Assembly: GCA_034430155.1 (NCBI GenBank)
Contig: DAOUET010000161.1
Span: 1 to 30,130, forward strand
Direction: 5' to 3'
Source of the DNA: DAOUET01 sp034430155
GTDB lineage: Bacteria; Chloroflexota; Anaerolineae; Anaerolineales; UBA4823
Length of the DNA: 30,130 nucleotides
In this document: in pieces, positions 22,777-30,130 of the stretch
How the letters are laid out: the number at the start of each line of letters is the position of its first letter
Position numbering within the stretch: position 1 is the first letter of the stretch
Translations under genes and position numbers: made by a program
Notes under the pieces: generated by a model
The model's input: only the letters and a program-made list of their open reading frames with translations
Told to the model about the DNA's origin: nothing
The model's database searches: none

Positions 22777-23961
22777 ATGATTCCAAGGAACCTCTGGTTG
22801 GGGGAACACTTTTCAGGGCGGTTGGGAATCCAACAGCGGGTGTTGCCCAGCTATCGAACAGACTTTTTCGATATGCTGTCATCAGCCTGCGACGGCGGTC
22901 TGAATGTGTTCGCAGGTTCTGCCCTCCCCCAAGAATCAATCTCAACAGCCGAGACACTCAAAATCGCTCAATATTCTTATGGGCGAAATCTCCATTTTTT
23001 TTATCCGGAATCTCAATTTTATCTGCTGTGGCAAACGGGTCTAATAAATTGGCTGAAAAAATGGAATCCTGATGCCTTGATAATTGAGGGCAATCCTCGC
23101 TATCTGAGCACAAACCTGGCGATAAAGTGGATGCATTCAAGGAGGCGACCTGTATTAGGGTGGGGGTTAGGAGCTGTGAGCTATAGTGGGCCGATGACAG
23201 GGTTGCTGACCCGCCTGCGGAGGTTATATTTCAATTCAATTGATGGGATTATTGCGTATAGCCACAAGGGTGCGGAGCAATATCGCCTTCAGGGAGTGCC
23301 GGCCACGAGAATATTTGTTGCACAAAATGCCGTGGTAGCCAGACCGACCCAACTGCCCCCAGAACGTCCAGTGGATTTTGATGGAAAGCCCAAGGTGATT
23401 TTTGTAGGGAGATTGCAATCTCGGAAGCGCATCGATTGCCTTTTAAAAGCATGTGCCGCAATACCAAAGGAGAAACAACCATGCTTGTGGATAGTTGGTG
23501 ATGGACCTGATCGGGAAAAATTAGAAACGCTCGCGGCAGAGATCTACCCTCAAACCGAATTCAAGGGAGCTATCCAATCTGAGGGTTTAAGTAAATTGCT
23601 AAACGCGGCTGATCTTTTCATACTTCCTGGTACTGGGGGATTAGCGGTTCAGGAGGCGATGGCTCAAGCACTTCCTGTAATCGTGGGGCGTGGGGATGGC
23701 ACTCAGGAGGATTTAGTAAAAGGCATTGGGGAACAAGGCGAAAAAAACGGATGGTTTGTACCCTCCGACGATGTTGGATCCCTGGCTGAGATTCTCAATA
23801 TCGCATTATCAGATGTCAAGCGTTTGAGACGCATGGGAGCAGAGTCGTTCCGGATTGTGAGGGAGGAGATAAACATAGATAGTATGGTTCGAGTATTCGT
23901 CCAGGCGCTAAACAGCCTTGAAAGTTCAGAACATCATCTGGGCGTCAGATATGAGCTATAA
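22777..23961 (+). CDS. Glycosyltransferase family 4 (GT4)
   Basis: A 394-residue GT-B glycosyltransferase. The N-terminal domain has NPDALIIEGNPRYLSTNLAI and a GWGLGAVSY loop. The donor domain begins KPKVIFVGRLQSRKRIDCLL, the classic GT4 entry motif, continues with LWIVGDGPDREKLE, and contains LPGTGGLAVQEAMAQALPVI and then GDGTQEDL. The ATG has AAGGA six bases upstream and lies eight bases after the FkbM stop. The N-terminal half is unlike that of its two GT4 neighbours, so the three probably use different acceptors. Confidence 0.9.
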   Translation: MIPRNLWLGEHFSGRLGIQQRVLPSYRTDFFDMLSSACDGGLNVFAGSALPQESISTAETLKIAQYSYGRNLHFFYPESQFYLLWQTGLINWLKKWNPDALIIEGNPRYLSTNLAIKWMHSRRRPVLGWGLGAVSYSGPMTGLLTRLRRLYFNSIDGIIAYSHKGAEQYRLQGVPATRIFVAQNAVVARPTQLPPERPVDFDGKPKVIFVGRLQSRKRIDCLLKACAAIPKEKQPCLWIVGDGPDREKLETLAAEIYPQTEFKGAIQSEGLSKLLNAADLFILPGTGGLAVQEAMAQALPVIVGRGDGTQEDLVKGIGEQGEKNGWFVPSDDVGSLAEILNIALSDVKRLRRMGAESFRIVREEINIDSMVRVFVQALNSLESSEHHLGVRYEL

Positions 23962-23988
23962 ACTACTACGTGAGTATGATACATAAAG

Positions 23989-25272
23989 ATGAAGCTGTTT
24001 TTTATCGCTGATGGCCGTTCACCTACAGCCCTTAATTGGATAAGCTTTTTTGTCGAGAAAGGCTATGAAGTACATTTGGCTTCGACGTTCGCTTGTAAGC
24101 CGAAATTAAAGCTGGCTTCCCTTTCAATAGTTCCTGTTGCCTTTAGTGCCATGAAAAGGGGTGAGTCAGGTAATAGGGAAATCGGCAACCAGGAACGCCT
24201 CCTAAATGGAATCGGCACTATTAAGCTCCGAACTAAGCTTAGGCAATGGCTGGGGCCGCTCACGCTTTCTAAAACTGCAAGAGAATTAAACCAGTTACTC
24301 CTCGAGGTCAAACCTGACCTGATACATGCGATGCGGATCCCTTACGAAGGCATGGCGGCGGCTCTGGCATATGGAAGGATTTATGATCTAAGCTCACCAG
24401 GAAAATCATCCCTCCCTCCATTATTGATTTCCGTCTGGGGAAATGACTTCACACTGCACGCTCAATCGACGCCTTTGATGAAGCGGTACACCCGCCTGGT
24501 TTTGGGTCGCGCTACTGGACTGCACACAGATTGCCAGCGTGATTTACACCTGGCTCACAACTTGGGATTCTCGAAAAATAAGCCTGCAGTAGTACTGCCC
24601 GGCGGGGGAGGTGTTCAACTGGAAATTTTCTATCCGCAATTAACCCCGAACCCGCAATTTCGCTCACTAGGAATTAGCAGCCGAAGAGAGCGACCATTTG
24701 TGATTAACCCTCGCGGATTCAGATCCTATGTTCGAAACGATGCTTACTTTCGGGCAATTCCATTGGTTTTAGAGCAGTTTCCTGAAGCAAGCTTTATTTG
24801 CCCATCAATGGCAGATTCAGCTCAAGCCTGGATGTGGGTGGATAAACTAGGAATATCGTCTGCGGTGGAACTCATCCCGGAAGTTTCACGAAGCGAAATG
24901 GCGGAATTGTTTCGTAAATCCGTGATTAGCATATCGCCTAGCACTCACGATGGAACGCCTAATACGCTGTTGGAAGCGATGGCTTGCGGTTGTTTCCCTA
25001 TCGCCGGAGATATCGAGTCTCTGCGTGAGTGGATCACCTCAGGTGAAAACGGTTTACTGGTCGATCCCACAAATCCCCGAGAGATAGCTACCGCGATCTT
25101 GAAAGTTTTAGCAGATGAGAAACTCCGACAGAAGGCAGCTGAGATCAACCGGAAACTGATCGCTATTAGAGCGGAATACAACCAGGTGATGGCAAATGCT
25201 ATGATCTTCTACCAGAACTTGGTAGATTTTAAAAGAATAGCTGGAGATATGATAAATTTAAGAAAGGCGTGA
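23989..25272 (+). CDS. Glycosyltransferase family 4 (GT4)
   Basis: A 427-residue GT-B glycosyltransferase and the last gene of cluster 2. The acceptor half starts LFFIADGRSPTALNWISFF and includes LIHAMRIPYEGMAAAL and SVWGNDFTLHA. The donor half includes FVINPRGFRSYVRNDAYFRA, where the usual G-R-x2-x2-K motif is altered. SPSTHDGTPNTLLEAMACGC holds the nucleotide-sugar-contacting glutamate, followed by GLLVDPTNP. The start at 23989 follows the previous gene by 27 bases without a clear ribosome binding site. The stop codon lies inside the stem of a strong terminator. Confidence 0.9.
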   Translation: MKLFFIADGRSPTALNWISFFVEKGYEVHLASTFACKPKLKLASLSIVPVAFSAMKRGESGNREIGNQERLLNGIGTIKLRTKLRQWLGPLTLSKTARELNQLLLEVKPDLIHAMRIPYEGMAAALAYGRIYDLSSPGKSSLPPLLISVWGNDFTLHAQSTPLMKRYTRLVLGRATGLHTDCQRDLHLAHNLGFSKNKPAVVLPGGGGVQLEIFYPQLTPNPQFRSLGISSRRERPFVINPRGFRSYVRNDAYFRAIPLVLEQFPEASFICPSMADSAQAWMWVDKLGISSAVELIPEVSRSEMAELFRKSVISISPSTHDGTPNTLLEAMACGCFPIAGDIESLREWITSGENGLLVDPTNPREIATAILKVLADEKLRQKAAEINRKLIAIRAEYNQVMANAMIFYQNLVDFKRIAGDMINLRKA

Positions 25273-25293
25273 AGATATTTTTTCCACGCCTTT
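25263..25293 (+). terminator. Rho-independent terminator of glycan cluster 2
   Basis: The 9-bp stem aaaggcgtg (25263-25271) / cacgccttt (25285-25293) is followed by more Ts (tttt). The stem includes the stop codon of the last glycosyltransferase. The A/T-rich outer arms may also serve leftward transcription from rpoD. Confidence 0.85.
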
Positions 25294-25397
25294 TTTTAAT
25301 TTCCAAGTGTTACTTCAGCGACACTCAATTAGACCAGTAAGATTTTAGAGATATTTGTGGATCCATTCAGTTGAAAGAAGAGATAAACCGGATTTTT

Positions 25398-26624
25398 TTA
25401 TTCGATATAACCGCGTAGTTCGCGTTGAATTCGAGGGCTGCGCAGCCGGCGGAGAGCTTGCGCTTCGATCTGACGTACGCGCTCCCGGGTCACACCCATT
25501 TTACGACCGACTTCGTTGAGGGTGAGAATCTTGCCATCGTTCAACCCATAACGTAGATGCAAGATACGAGCTTCTCTAGGAGGCAACTTATCAAGCATTT
25601 CTTCCAGGTGTTCACGTAGCAGGTTAAACGTGGCGGTCTCATCGGGTGCTGGTGCTTCTTGATCTTCGATAAAATCGCCTAATAATCCATCTTCATCGTC
25701 ACCGATAGGCATTTCCAATGAAAAAGGACGTCGGGCTACCTGAATCATATGCTCTACCTTGTTCAGGGGCACTTCAAGGGCTTCGGCCAGCTCTTCTACC
25801 GTTGGATCACGCCCGAGTTTCTGTTTGAGCTGGTGCTGGGTACGGAGCATCTTGCTAATTTGATCACCCATATGCACGGGTACGCGGATAGTGCGTCCTT
25901 GATCTGCAATAGCACGCGTGACAGCCTGTCGAATCCACCAAGTAGCGTAGGTGCTGAATTTGTATCCACGATGATAGTCGAACTTTTTGGCTGCGCGCAT
26001 CAAGCCGATATTCCCCTCCTGAATCAGGTCAAGAAAGGGTACCCCTCGACCCATATATTTCTTAGCGACACTGATGACAAGGCGGGAGTTGGCGGTGATC
26101 AAGTGCTCACGGGCTTGCCAACCATCCTCAATGAAACGACGTAGTTCTCGATGACGGCGCTGGCTGACATTCCCTTTTGCCAGCTCTTCTCTTGCCATAC
26201 GACCACGCTCAATCCGCTGTGCGAGTTCCAGCTCTTGGATGGCTGTGAGAAGAGGTATACTGGCAGCTTCTTTTAGGTAGAGACCGATAGTATCGCTGAT
26301 ATCGATATTGGCGAGTAAATCATCGTGGTCCCGTACGGCTGATCTGGACCGTCCTTCAGCTTCTTCTTCCTCATCGTCCAATTCATCTTCGGTTGGCTCT
26401 AAGGATTTTTTATCTTCAACGTAGGGGACACCCGCACTTATCAATGCGGCGAACACTTCTTCTAACTGGTCAACCTCTTGTTCCGCTTCAGGATAAAGGT
26501 GAAGGATGTTATCGATGGTGATATAACCCTTCTGACGGCCTAGTTCTATCAACCGAGATATATGGGATAGATGGTCTTCTTCTTCAATCGCGTTTAAAAG
26601 ATCTTCGTTTATTATCTTGCTCAT
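25398..26624 (-). CDS. rpoD: Primary RNA polymerase sigma factor (RpoD/SigA)
   Basis: A 408-residue group 1 sigma-70 factor that directs RNA polymerase to -35/-10 promoters. A degenerate region 1.1 (1-75) is followed by an acidic stretch (EPTEDELDDEEEEAEG). Region 1.2 begins DTIGLYLKEAASIPLLT. Region 2 includes LIQEGNIGLMRAAKKFDYHRG and FSTYATWWIRQAVTRAI. Region 3 begins RVPVHMGDQISKML. Region 4 has LPPREARILHLRYGL and the -35-reading helix VTRERVRQIEAQALRRLRS. This complete order indicates a housekeeping factor rather than an alternative sigma. The ATG has no obvious Shine-Dalgarno sequence. It is monocistronic, with its own extended -10 promoter about 55 bases upstream. Confidence 0.96.
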   Translation of the reverse strand: MSKIINEDLLNAIEEEDHLSHISRLIELGRQKGYITIDNILHLYPEAEQEVDQLEEVFAALISAGVPYVEDKKSLEPTEDELDDEEEEAEGRSRSAVRDHDDLLANIDISDTIGLYLKEAASIPLLTAIQELELAQRIERGRMAREELAKGNVSQRRHRELRRFIEDGWQAREHLITANSRLVISVAKKYMGRGVPFLDLIQEGNIGLMRAAKKFDYHRGYKFSTYATWWIRQAVTRAIADQGRTIRVPVHMGDQISKMLRTQHQLKQKLGRDPTVEELAEALEVPLNKVEHMIQVARRPFSLEMPIGDDEDGLLGDFIEDQEAPAPDETATFNLLREHLEEMLDKLPPREARILHLRYGLNDGKILTLNEVGRKMGVTRERVRQIEAQALRRLRSPRIQRELRGYIE

Positions 26625-26678
26625 ACAATCTTTTGAATTTCTTTCTTAGTCATCTATCTTCAGGGGTTAATCTCATAT

Positions 26679-26706
26679 ATTATACCACAGATTTTATTTT
26701 TTGCAA
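26679..26706 (-). promoter_or_regulatory. rpoD promoter with extended -10
   Basis: On the minus strand TTGCAA (26701-26706), a 16-base spacer ending in TGG, and TATAAT (26679-26684). The TGG-TATAAT block is an extended -10. The leader to the rpoD ATG is about 48 bases. Confidence 0.75.
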
Positions 26707-26799
26707 ATTTTGTGGGGATATTGTGAAATTGCGTCATAAATAATTGTAAATTATATTATTGTTGTAAAAAAGACAACTTATTTGTGAGGATGTTTAATT

Positions 26800-26895
26800 A
26801 TGTCGTCACGACTAATCTGGATAGGAAAAACCCACGAACAAACCAATCCACAGGCAGGAATGATTTATTTAGTACATCCAGGTGTGAAGGATTAG
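26800..26895 (+). CDS. Possible 31-residue peptide
   Basis: A short frame opening with ATG and GAGGA nine bases upstream. It encodes MSSRLIWIGKTHEQ, a short middle and YLVHPGVKD. Its stop overlaps the stop of the convergent lpdA gene by a few bases. There is no signal or membrane segment. A weak promoter (TTGCGT, 17 bases, TATATT) lies upstream near 26731-26759. It could be a real small gene or chance in an A/T-rich intergenic region; only the ribosome binding site supports it. Confidence 0.3.
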   Translation: MSSRLIWIGKTHEQTNPQAGMIYLVHPGVKD

Positions 26896-28289
26896 ATATT
26901 TATCGAGTGCCCTTCAGCGGAGAGAGCTGCTTCCATTAAGACCTCGCTCAAGGTGGGGTGGGAATGTACATTCCGAGCGATTTCAGCAGGGGTGAGTTCC
27001 ATCATCTGGGAGATGGTTAATTCTGGAAGCAGTTCAGTAACCTCTGGACCGATGATATGAGCTCCTAGGATTTCTCCGTACTTGGCATCGGATATCAGCT
27101 TAATCCAACCAGTTGCATTGCCCAATCCAAGGGCTTTGCCGTTTGCCTGAAAAGGAAAGCGCCCGATTTTAACCTCGTAACCCCGTTCCTTGGCCTGAGA
27201 TTCCGTAAGCCCGAATGAAGCAACCTGTGGTTGGCAGAAGGTTACGCGTGGCATCATTTCGTAGTTTAGTGTGATCGTTTCTGCGGCTGCGATATTTTCA
27301 GCACAAATGATCCCCATGGCGGATCCAACGTGAGCTAACATCAGCTTGCCGGTCACATCCCCAATCGCCCAGATGCCGGGTACATTGGTTGCCATGTGTT
27401 CATCGATTTGAATCATGCCACCTTCGGACATCTCTACGCCTAAATCTTCCAGACCTAAATTACGATTGTTCGGAGTGAATCCAATGGCGACAAGAGCTTG
27501 TTCGCTATCAAGCGTCTTTTCGCCGTCCTTGCTAGAAACTTTGATGTGGGCACCTTGTTTGTCAGCTTTCAAACTCTGTACCTGGTGTCCAGTGAGTACT
27601 TTAATACCCCTTTTTGAGAAGGCTTTTGCCAATTCGGAGCTGATCTCCTCATCCTCCAACGGCAAGATCCGTGGCATCATCTCAACAATGGTGACATCCA
27701 CGCCGTAAGAATTCCAGATGGTTGCGAATTCAACCCCAATTGGACCTGCTCCGATGATGACTACTGATTTCGGTAACTTCTCTTGGATAATTGCTTCTAG
27801 ATAAGTGAGTATCTGCTCGCCATCGATCTTCCATCCTTTTGGAACGGTAGCATGGGCGCCAGTTGCCACGATAATATTCTTACCTTTGAGTTCGACGGAA
27901 TTACCTTCTTGATCAGTTACTTCGACACTGTTTCGGGCTGATAATTTTGCTTCGCCCATCTGGACGTCGATCTTGTTCTTCCGCATCAAGAAACCGACGC
28001 CTTTTGTAAGGCGATCAGATACCTGCCGGCTACGTTTAACGGCAGAGTCGTAATCTAATTTCAGGTTATCAAAAGAAAATCCAAATTCTTTCCCCCGTTC
28101 GCGCAGGATATGAGCAATCTCAGCATTCCTCAATAATGACTTAGAAGGGATACAACCCACATTAAGACAGACACCTCCTAGCCATTGTTTGTCGACAATG
28201 GTGGTTTTTAAGCCCAATTGGGCAGCTCGAATGGCTGAAACATAACCAGCAGGGCCGGCGCCAATTACTATGATATCGTAATCGCTCAT
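26892..28289 (-). CDS. lpdA: Dihydrolipoamide dehydrogenase (E3)
   Basis: A 465-residue flavoprotein that reoxidises dihydrolipoyl groups of 2-oxo-acid dehydrogenase complexes using NAD+. The FAD-binding GAGPAGYVSAIRAAQLG is at the N-terminus. The redox-active disulfide is C41-C46 in GGVCLNVGCIPSKSLL. The NAD-binding motif is VIIGAGPIGVEFATIW, a second FAD motif is WAIGDVTG, and the C-terminal His-Glu pair lies in HSHPTLSEVLMEAA. GAGGAT before the ATG supports the start. It lies 109 bases downstream of the E2 gene, so the two are probably co-transcribed. It is the only E3 gene in the window, and so also the candidate partner of the lipoyl-NeuD fusion at 3776-4909. Confidence 0.96.
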   Translation of the reverse strand: MSDYDIIVIGAGPAGYVSAIRAAQLGLKTTIVDKQWLGGVCLNVGCIPSKSLLRNAEIAHILRERGKEFGFSFDNLKLDYDSAVKRSRQVSDRLTKGVGFLMRKNKIDVQMGEAKLSARNSVEVTDQEGNSVELKGKNIIVATGAHATVPKGWKIDGEQILTYLEAIIQEKLPKSVVIIGAGPIGVEFATIWNSYGVDVTIVEMMPRILPLEDEEISSELAKAFSKRGIKVLTGHQVQSLKADKQGAHIKVSSKDGEKTLDSEQALVAIGFTPNNRNLGLEDLGVEMSEGGMIQIDEHMATNVPGIWAIGDVTGKLMLAHVGSAMGIICAENIAAAETITLNYEMMPRVTFCQPQVASFGLTESQAKERGYEVKIGRFPFQANGKALGLGNATGWIKLISDAKYGEILGAHIIGPEVTELLPELTISQMMELTPAEIARNVHSHPTLSEVLMEAALSAEGHSINI

Positions 28290-28398
28290 AAGTATCCTCG
28301 TTTTCTAAGGGTATTAAGAAAATACCTGGGGATGAGTGAGACCAGATATGTATTCAGTCTCTTCTAACTAGCTTTAGATCACCCAACAAATGAATCGA

Positions 28399-29625
28399 TC
28401 AATTTCCTTCCTGCCAATTCTGCAAGAATTCTACCACTTTCCCCAAGAAGTAGTCGGCGATGGCATCATCTAGTATACGATGGTCAAAAGTCAGTGAGAG
28501 ATAAGCCATAGGACGAATGGCAATGGCATCATTGATCACCACAACGCGTTTTTGAATGAGACCTACTCCCAGGATAGCGTATTGGGGTTGATTCATGATG
28601 GGATTGGCGAAGAGGGATCCGTCTACACCATGATTGGTGATCGTGAAAGTGCCACCTTTGACTTCGTCCGGTTTCAATTGGCGATTGCGAGCCCGATTAG
28701 CCAGATCATTAACCGCGCGAGCGATGCCTAGCAAAGATAAACTATCCGCGTTTTTAATGACCGGAACGATGAGGCCTCGTTCACCAAGGGAAGCTGCTAT
28801 CCCGATGTTAATATCTCGATGGATTACAATGCCTTGATCACTCCACGAGGAATTGACAATGGGTTTGGCTTTGAGTCCGGCTATTGAAGCGGACACGAAA
28901 TAGGCTGTGAGGGTAAGGTTGACACCATCTTTAGCAAACTGATCCTTATAAGTTTGGCGGTGAACAATGACTTGGCTTAAATCTGCTTCCATGATGGTAG
29001 TGACATGGGGCGAAGTTTGTTTACTAAAAACCATATGGTCTGCGATAGATTTTCGTACGGGTGTGAGGGGCAATACTTCTCCAGGCATTGGTTGGGGTGC
29101 GATTGGGCGAGGAAGTGCCTGTTCTATTGTGGGGATTTGTGCGGTAGGGGATGGAGTACTTAGTGGGGGTAGTACCAAAGGTGTTTGTACAGACACGACT
29201 TCCCGTCCTTCAAGATAGGCAAGCACCTCTTTCTTGGTAATACGTCCCGCCCGACCCGTACCGGTAACCTGTGAAAGGTTAATATTGTTCTCGCTGGTAA
29301 TCTTTGCAACAACTGGTGAGATAAAGCCTAAACCGTTATGGCGTCCTGGAGAAAACGCTGGTTGGGATGGTTGAGGTTGAGCTTCCGGGATTGGCGCAGC
29401 TGTAACCGTTGGGGCAGGGCTTACTACCGCGGCGGTCTCAGGGCTTTCTGCAACGGGTTCTTCTCCTGCTGGAAGGGACTCGCCGGGTTTGCCAATCCAG
29501 GCGAGCAGCGTGCCAGCAGGAATGGTAATCCCTTCTGGGATAAGGATCTTCAGCACGGTACCTGTCGCGGGACTGGGGATCTCCGTATCAACCTTATCTG
29601 TGTTAACCTCTAGTAAGGGGGTCAT
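28399..29625 (-). CDS. Dihydrolipoamide acyltransferase (E2), main reading frame, frameshifted at its N-terminus
   Basis: A 408-residue frame covering most of an E2: the second half of the lipoyl domain with the lysine in LEVNTDKVDTEIPSP, a Pro/Ala/Thr linker, the peripheral-subunit-binding domain (SPVVAKITSENNINLSQ, then GTGRAGRITKKEV), a second linker, and the catalytic domain ending with YLSLTFDHRILDDAIADYFL (His and Asp of the HRxxD motif). E2 enzymes transfer the acyl group from lipoamide to CoA. The first half of the lipoyl domain is missing from this frame but present just upstream in another frame (29603-29722). The internal ATG at 29625 has no ribosome binding site, whereas the upstream ATG has AAGGAGG. 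Removing one G from the run 29617-29621 restores a 440-residue protein with lipoyl lysine 43. So either the gene is broken or the sequence has an indel. It precedes lpdA. No E1 gene is adjacent within the window. Confidence 0.88.
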   Translation of the reverse strand: MTPLLEVNTDKVDTEIPSPATGTVLKILIPEGITIPAGTLLAWIGKPGESLPAGEEPVAESPETAAVVSPAPTVTAAPIPEAQPQPSQPAFSPGRHNGLGFISPVVAKITSENNINLSQVTGTGRAGRITKKEVLAYLEGREVVSVQTPLVLPPLSTPSPTAQIPTIEQALPRPIAPQPMPGEVLPLTPVRKSIADHMVFSKQTSPHVTTIMEADLSQVIVHRQTYKDQFAKDGVNLTLTAYFVSASIAGLKAKPIVNSSWSDQGIVIHRDINIGIAASLGERGLIVPVIKNADSLSLLGIARAVNDLANRARNRQLKPDEVKGGTFTITNHGVDGSLFANPIMNQPQYAILGVGLIQKRVVVINDAIAIRPMAYLSLTFDHRILDDAIADYFLGKVVEFLQNWQEGN

Positions 29626-29722
29626 ATTCCTTCACCTTACCTCCCTCGGCTTTGATCCATCGAGTAATAGTACCCACATCGACGGATTCACCAAGTTGAG
29701 GCATTATCACTTTCGTCGGCAT
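29603..29722 (-). pseudogene. True N-terminus of the E2 gene, cut off by a +1 frameshift
   Basis: From the ATG at 29722, preceded by AAGGAGG five bases upstream, the frame encodes the canonical start of a lipoyl domain: MPTKVIMPQLGESVDVG, then ITRWIKAEGGKVKEYD. It then runs out of frame and stops at TAA (29603-29605). The next expected residues, PLLEVNTDK, are in the neighbouring frame. The switch point is the run of five G on the plus strand (five C in the coding strand) at 29617-29621; four would keep the frame. The fragment belongs to the E2 gene at 28399-29625. Confidence 0.85.
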
Positions 29723-29797
29723 AATTCCTCCTTAATAACCCTTGCCAATCAGGAAATACTGTAATCTTTAATGTGGAGATGAGTTAAGTAACAGGAC

Positions 29798-29879
29798 TTA
29801 CGCAGTTGGTGAGAGGATGGGGGTGTTTGGGTGGGCAACGCCCACCCAAACACCCCCAATTTTCCCCTGAACTGCGTAA
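29798..29879. repeat. Long palindrome at the IS end
   Basis: The inner arms 29819-29836 and 29840-29857 pair perfectly over 18 bases with a 3-base loop (aac). The outer arms ttacgcagtt (29798-29807) and aactgcgtaa (29870-29879) also pair perfectly. Possible roles are blocking read-in transcription, a MITE-like insertion at the IS end, or a structure recognised by the transposase. Confidence 0.75.
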
Positions 29880-29951
29880 CTACTATTAAGTAACTCATGT
29901 TACGCACTGATAGCACATAACGGCTAAAATAGTGGTCAAGGAGTGTGAAGC

Positions 29952-30130
29952 ATGAAACGAAATATCCTTGACCTTTACTCAGATTATTTGATTAGCTCAT
30001 TTGGACCGACGACCGCTACGGGGTTAGCCGAACTGATGGAAGGAGCCATCAGTCATGACCAAGTAACCCGCATGCTATCCAGTCCAAAAATGACCTCCCA
30101 AGAATGGTGGCGCTTGGTCAAGCCACAAGT
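29952..30130 (+). CDS. Transposase, N-terminal part (truncated by window end)
   Basis: The first 59 residues are visible: MKRNILDLYSDYLISSFG, then TTATGLAELMEGAISHDQ, then a WWRLVKP motif. The segment S-F-G-x-T-T-A-T-G-L followed by ISHDQVTRML is typical of the N-terminus of DDE transposases of the IS4/IS701 type; the exact family is uncertain without the catalytic domain. AAGGAG eight bases before the ATG supports the start. The frame is open at the window edge. Confidence 0.75.
   Translation, partial: MKRNILDLYSDYLISSFGPTTATGLAELMEGAISHDQVTRMLSSPKMTSQEWWRLVKPQ

Larger units (their letters stand above)
29792..30130 (+). mobile_element. Insertion sequence, left end and start of transposase (cut by window edge)
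   Basis: A transposase gene start follows an IS-end-like sequence (caggacttacgcagttg) and a long palindrome. The outer boundary is not proven; 29792 is where the end-like word begins. The element lies about 70 bases upstream of the E2 start. The right end is outside the window. Confidence 0.6.

Overview
The window looks like a piece of a Chloroflexota genome, probably class Anaerolineae. I infer this from a mid-GC mix of housekeeping genes (rpoD/sigA, lexA, lpdA, arfB), a LexA box of the CGAAC-N4-GTTC type, secreted Thr/Pro-linker proteins with lamin-tail domains, and an interspersed repeat at the left edge. The assignment rests on recollection of the families and was not searched. No rRNA, tRNA or CRISPR array was seen.

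Left end (1-2.4 kb): a repeat remnant, then an exported protein with four DUF5666-like repeats that is split by an in-frame TAG codon, facing a UbiA-family prenyltransferase across a hairpin terminator. Glycan cluster 1 (2.5-7.6 kb, minus strand) reads PglC-like phosphoglycosyl transferase, E1-alpha, E1-beta, lipoyl/E3-binding/NeuD fusion, DegT aminotransferase. This is the most unusual part. A two-subunit 2-oxo-acid dehydrogenase E1 sits in an amino-sugar operon, and its apparent lipoyl carrier is fused to a PglD/NeuD-type sugar N-acyltransferase. The inferred route is: the aminotransferase makes an amino sugar nucleotide, E1 loads an acyl group from a 2-oxo acid onto the fused lipoyl arm, the NeuD domain acylates the sugar, and the PglC-like enzyme moves the phospho-sugar to the lipid carrier.

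Middle (7.8-19.4 kb): yjbQ-like gene; SH3 lipoprotein; a response regulator-diguanylate cyclase; a TPR/zinc-ribbon membrane protein; two related single-helix mini-proteins far apart; the ribosome-rescue factor arfB; a receiver domain fused to a MinD/CpaE-like domain with a degenerate P-loop; a 903-residue secreted protein with four lamin-tail domains; and a SleB-like cell-wall hydrolase.

Right part (19.4-30.1 kb): lexA with an operator inside its own promoter, divergent from glycan cluster 2 (hexapeptide acetyltransferase, three GT4 glycosyltransferases and an FkbM methyltransferase, ending in a strong terminator). Then come rpoD with an extended -10 promoter, and a lipoamide dehydrogenase/E2 pair whose E2 reading frame is broken by one extra base in a five-G run. 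An insertion sequence with an 18-bp hairpin near its end lies just upstream of E2 and runs off the window. The lpdA product could also serve as the E3 partner of the cluster 1 lipoyl fusion. Both glycan clusters appear to start from near-leaderless transcripts behind the same TGG-extended -10 element.
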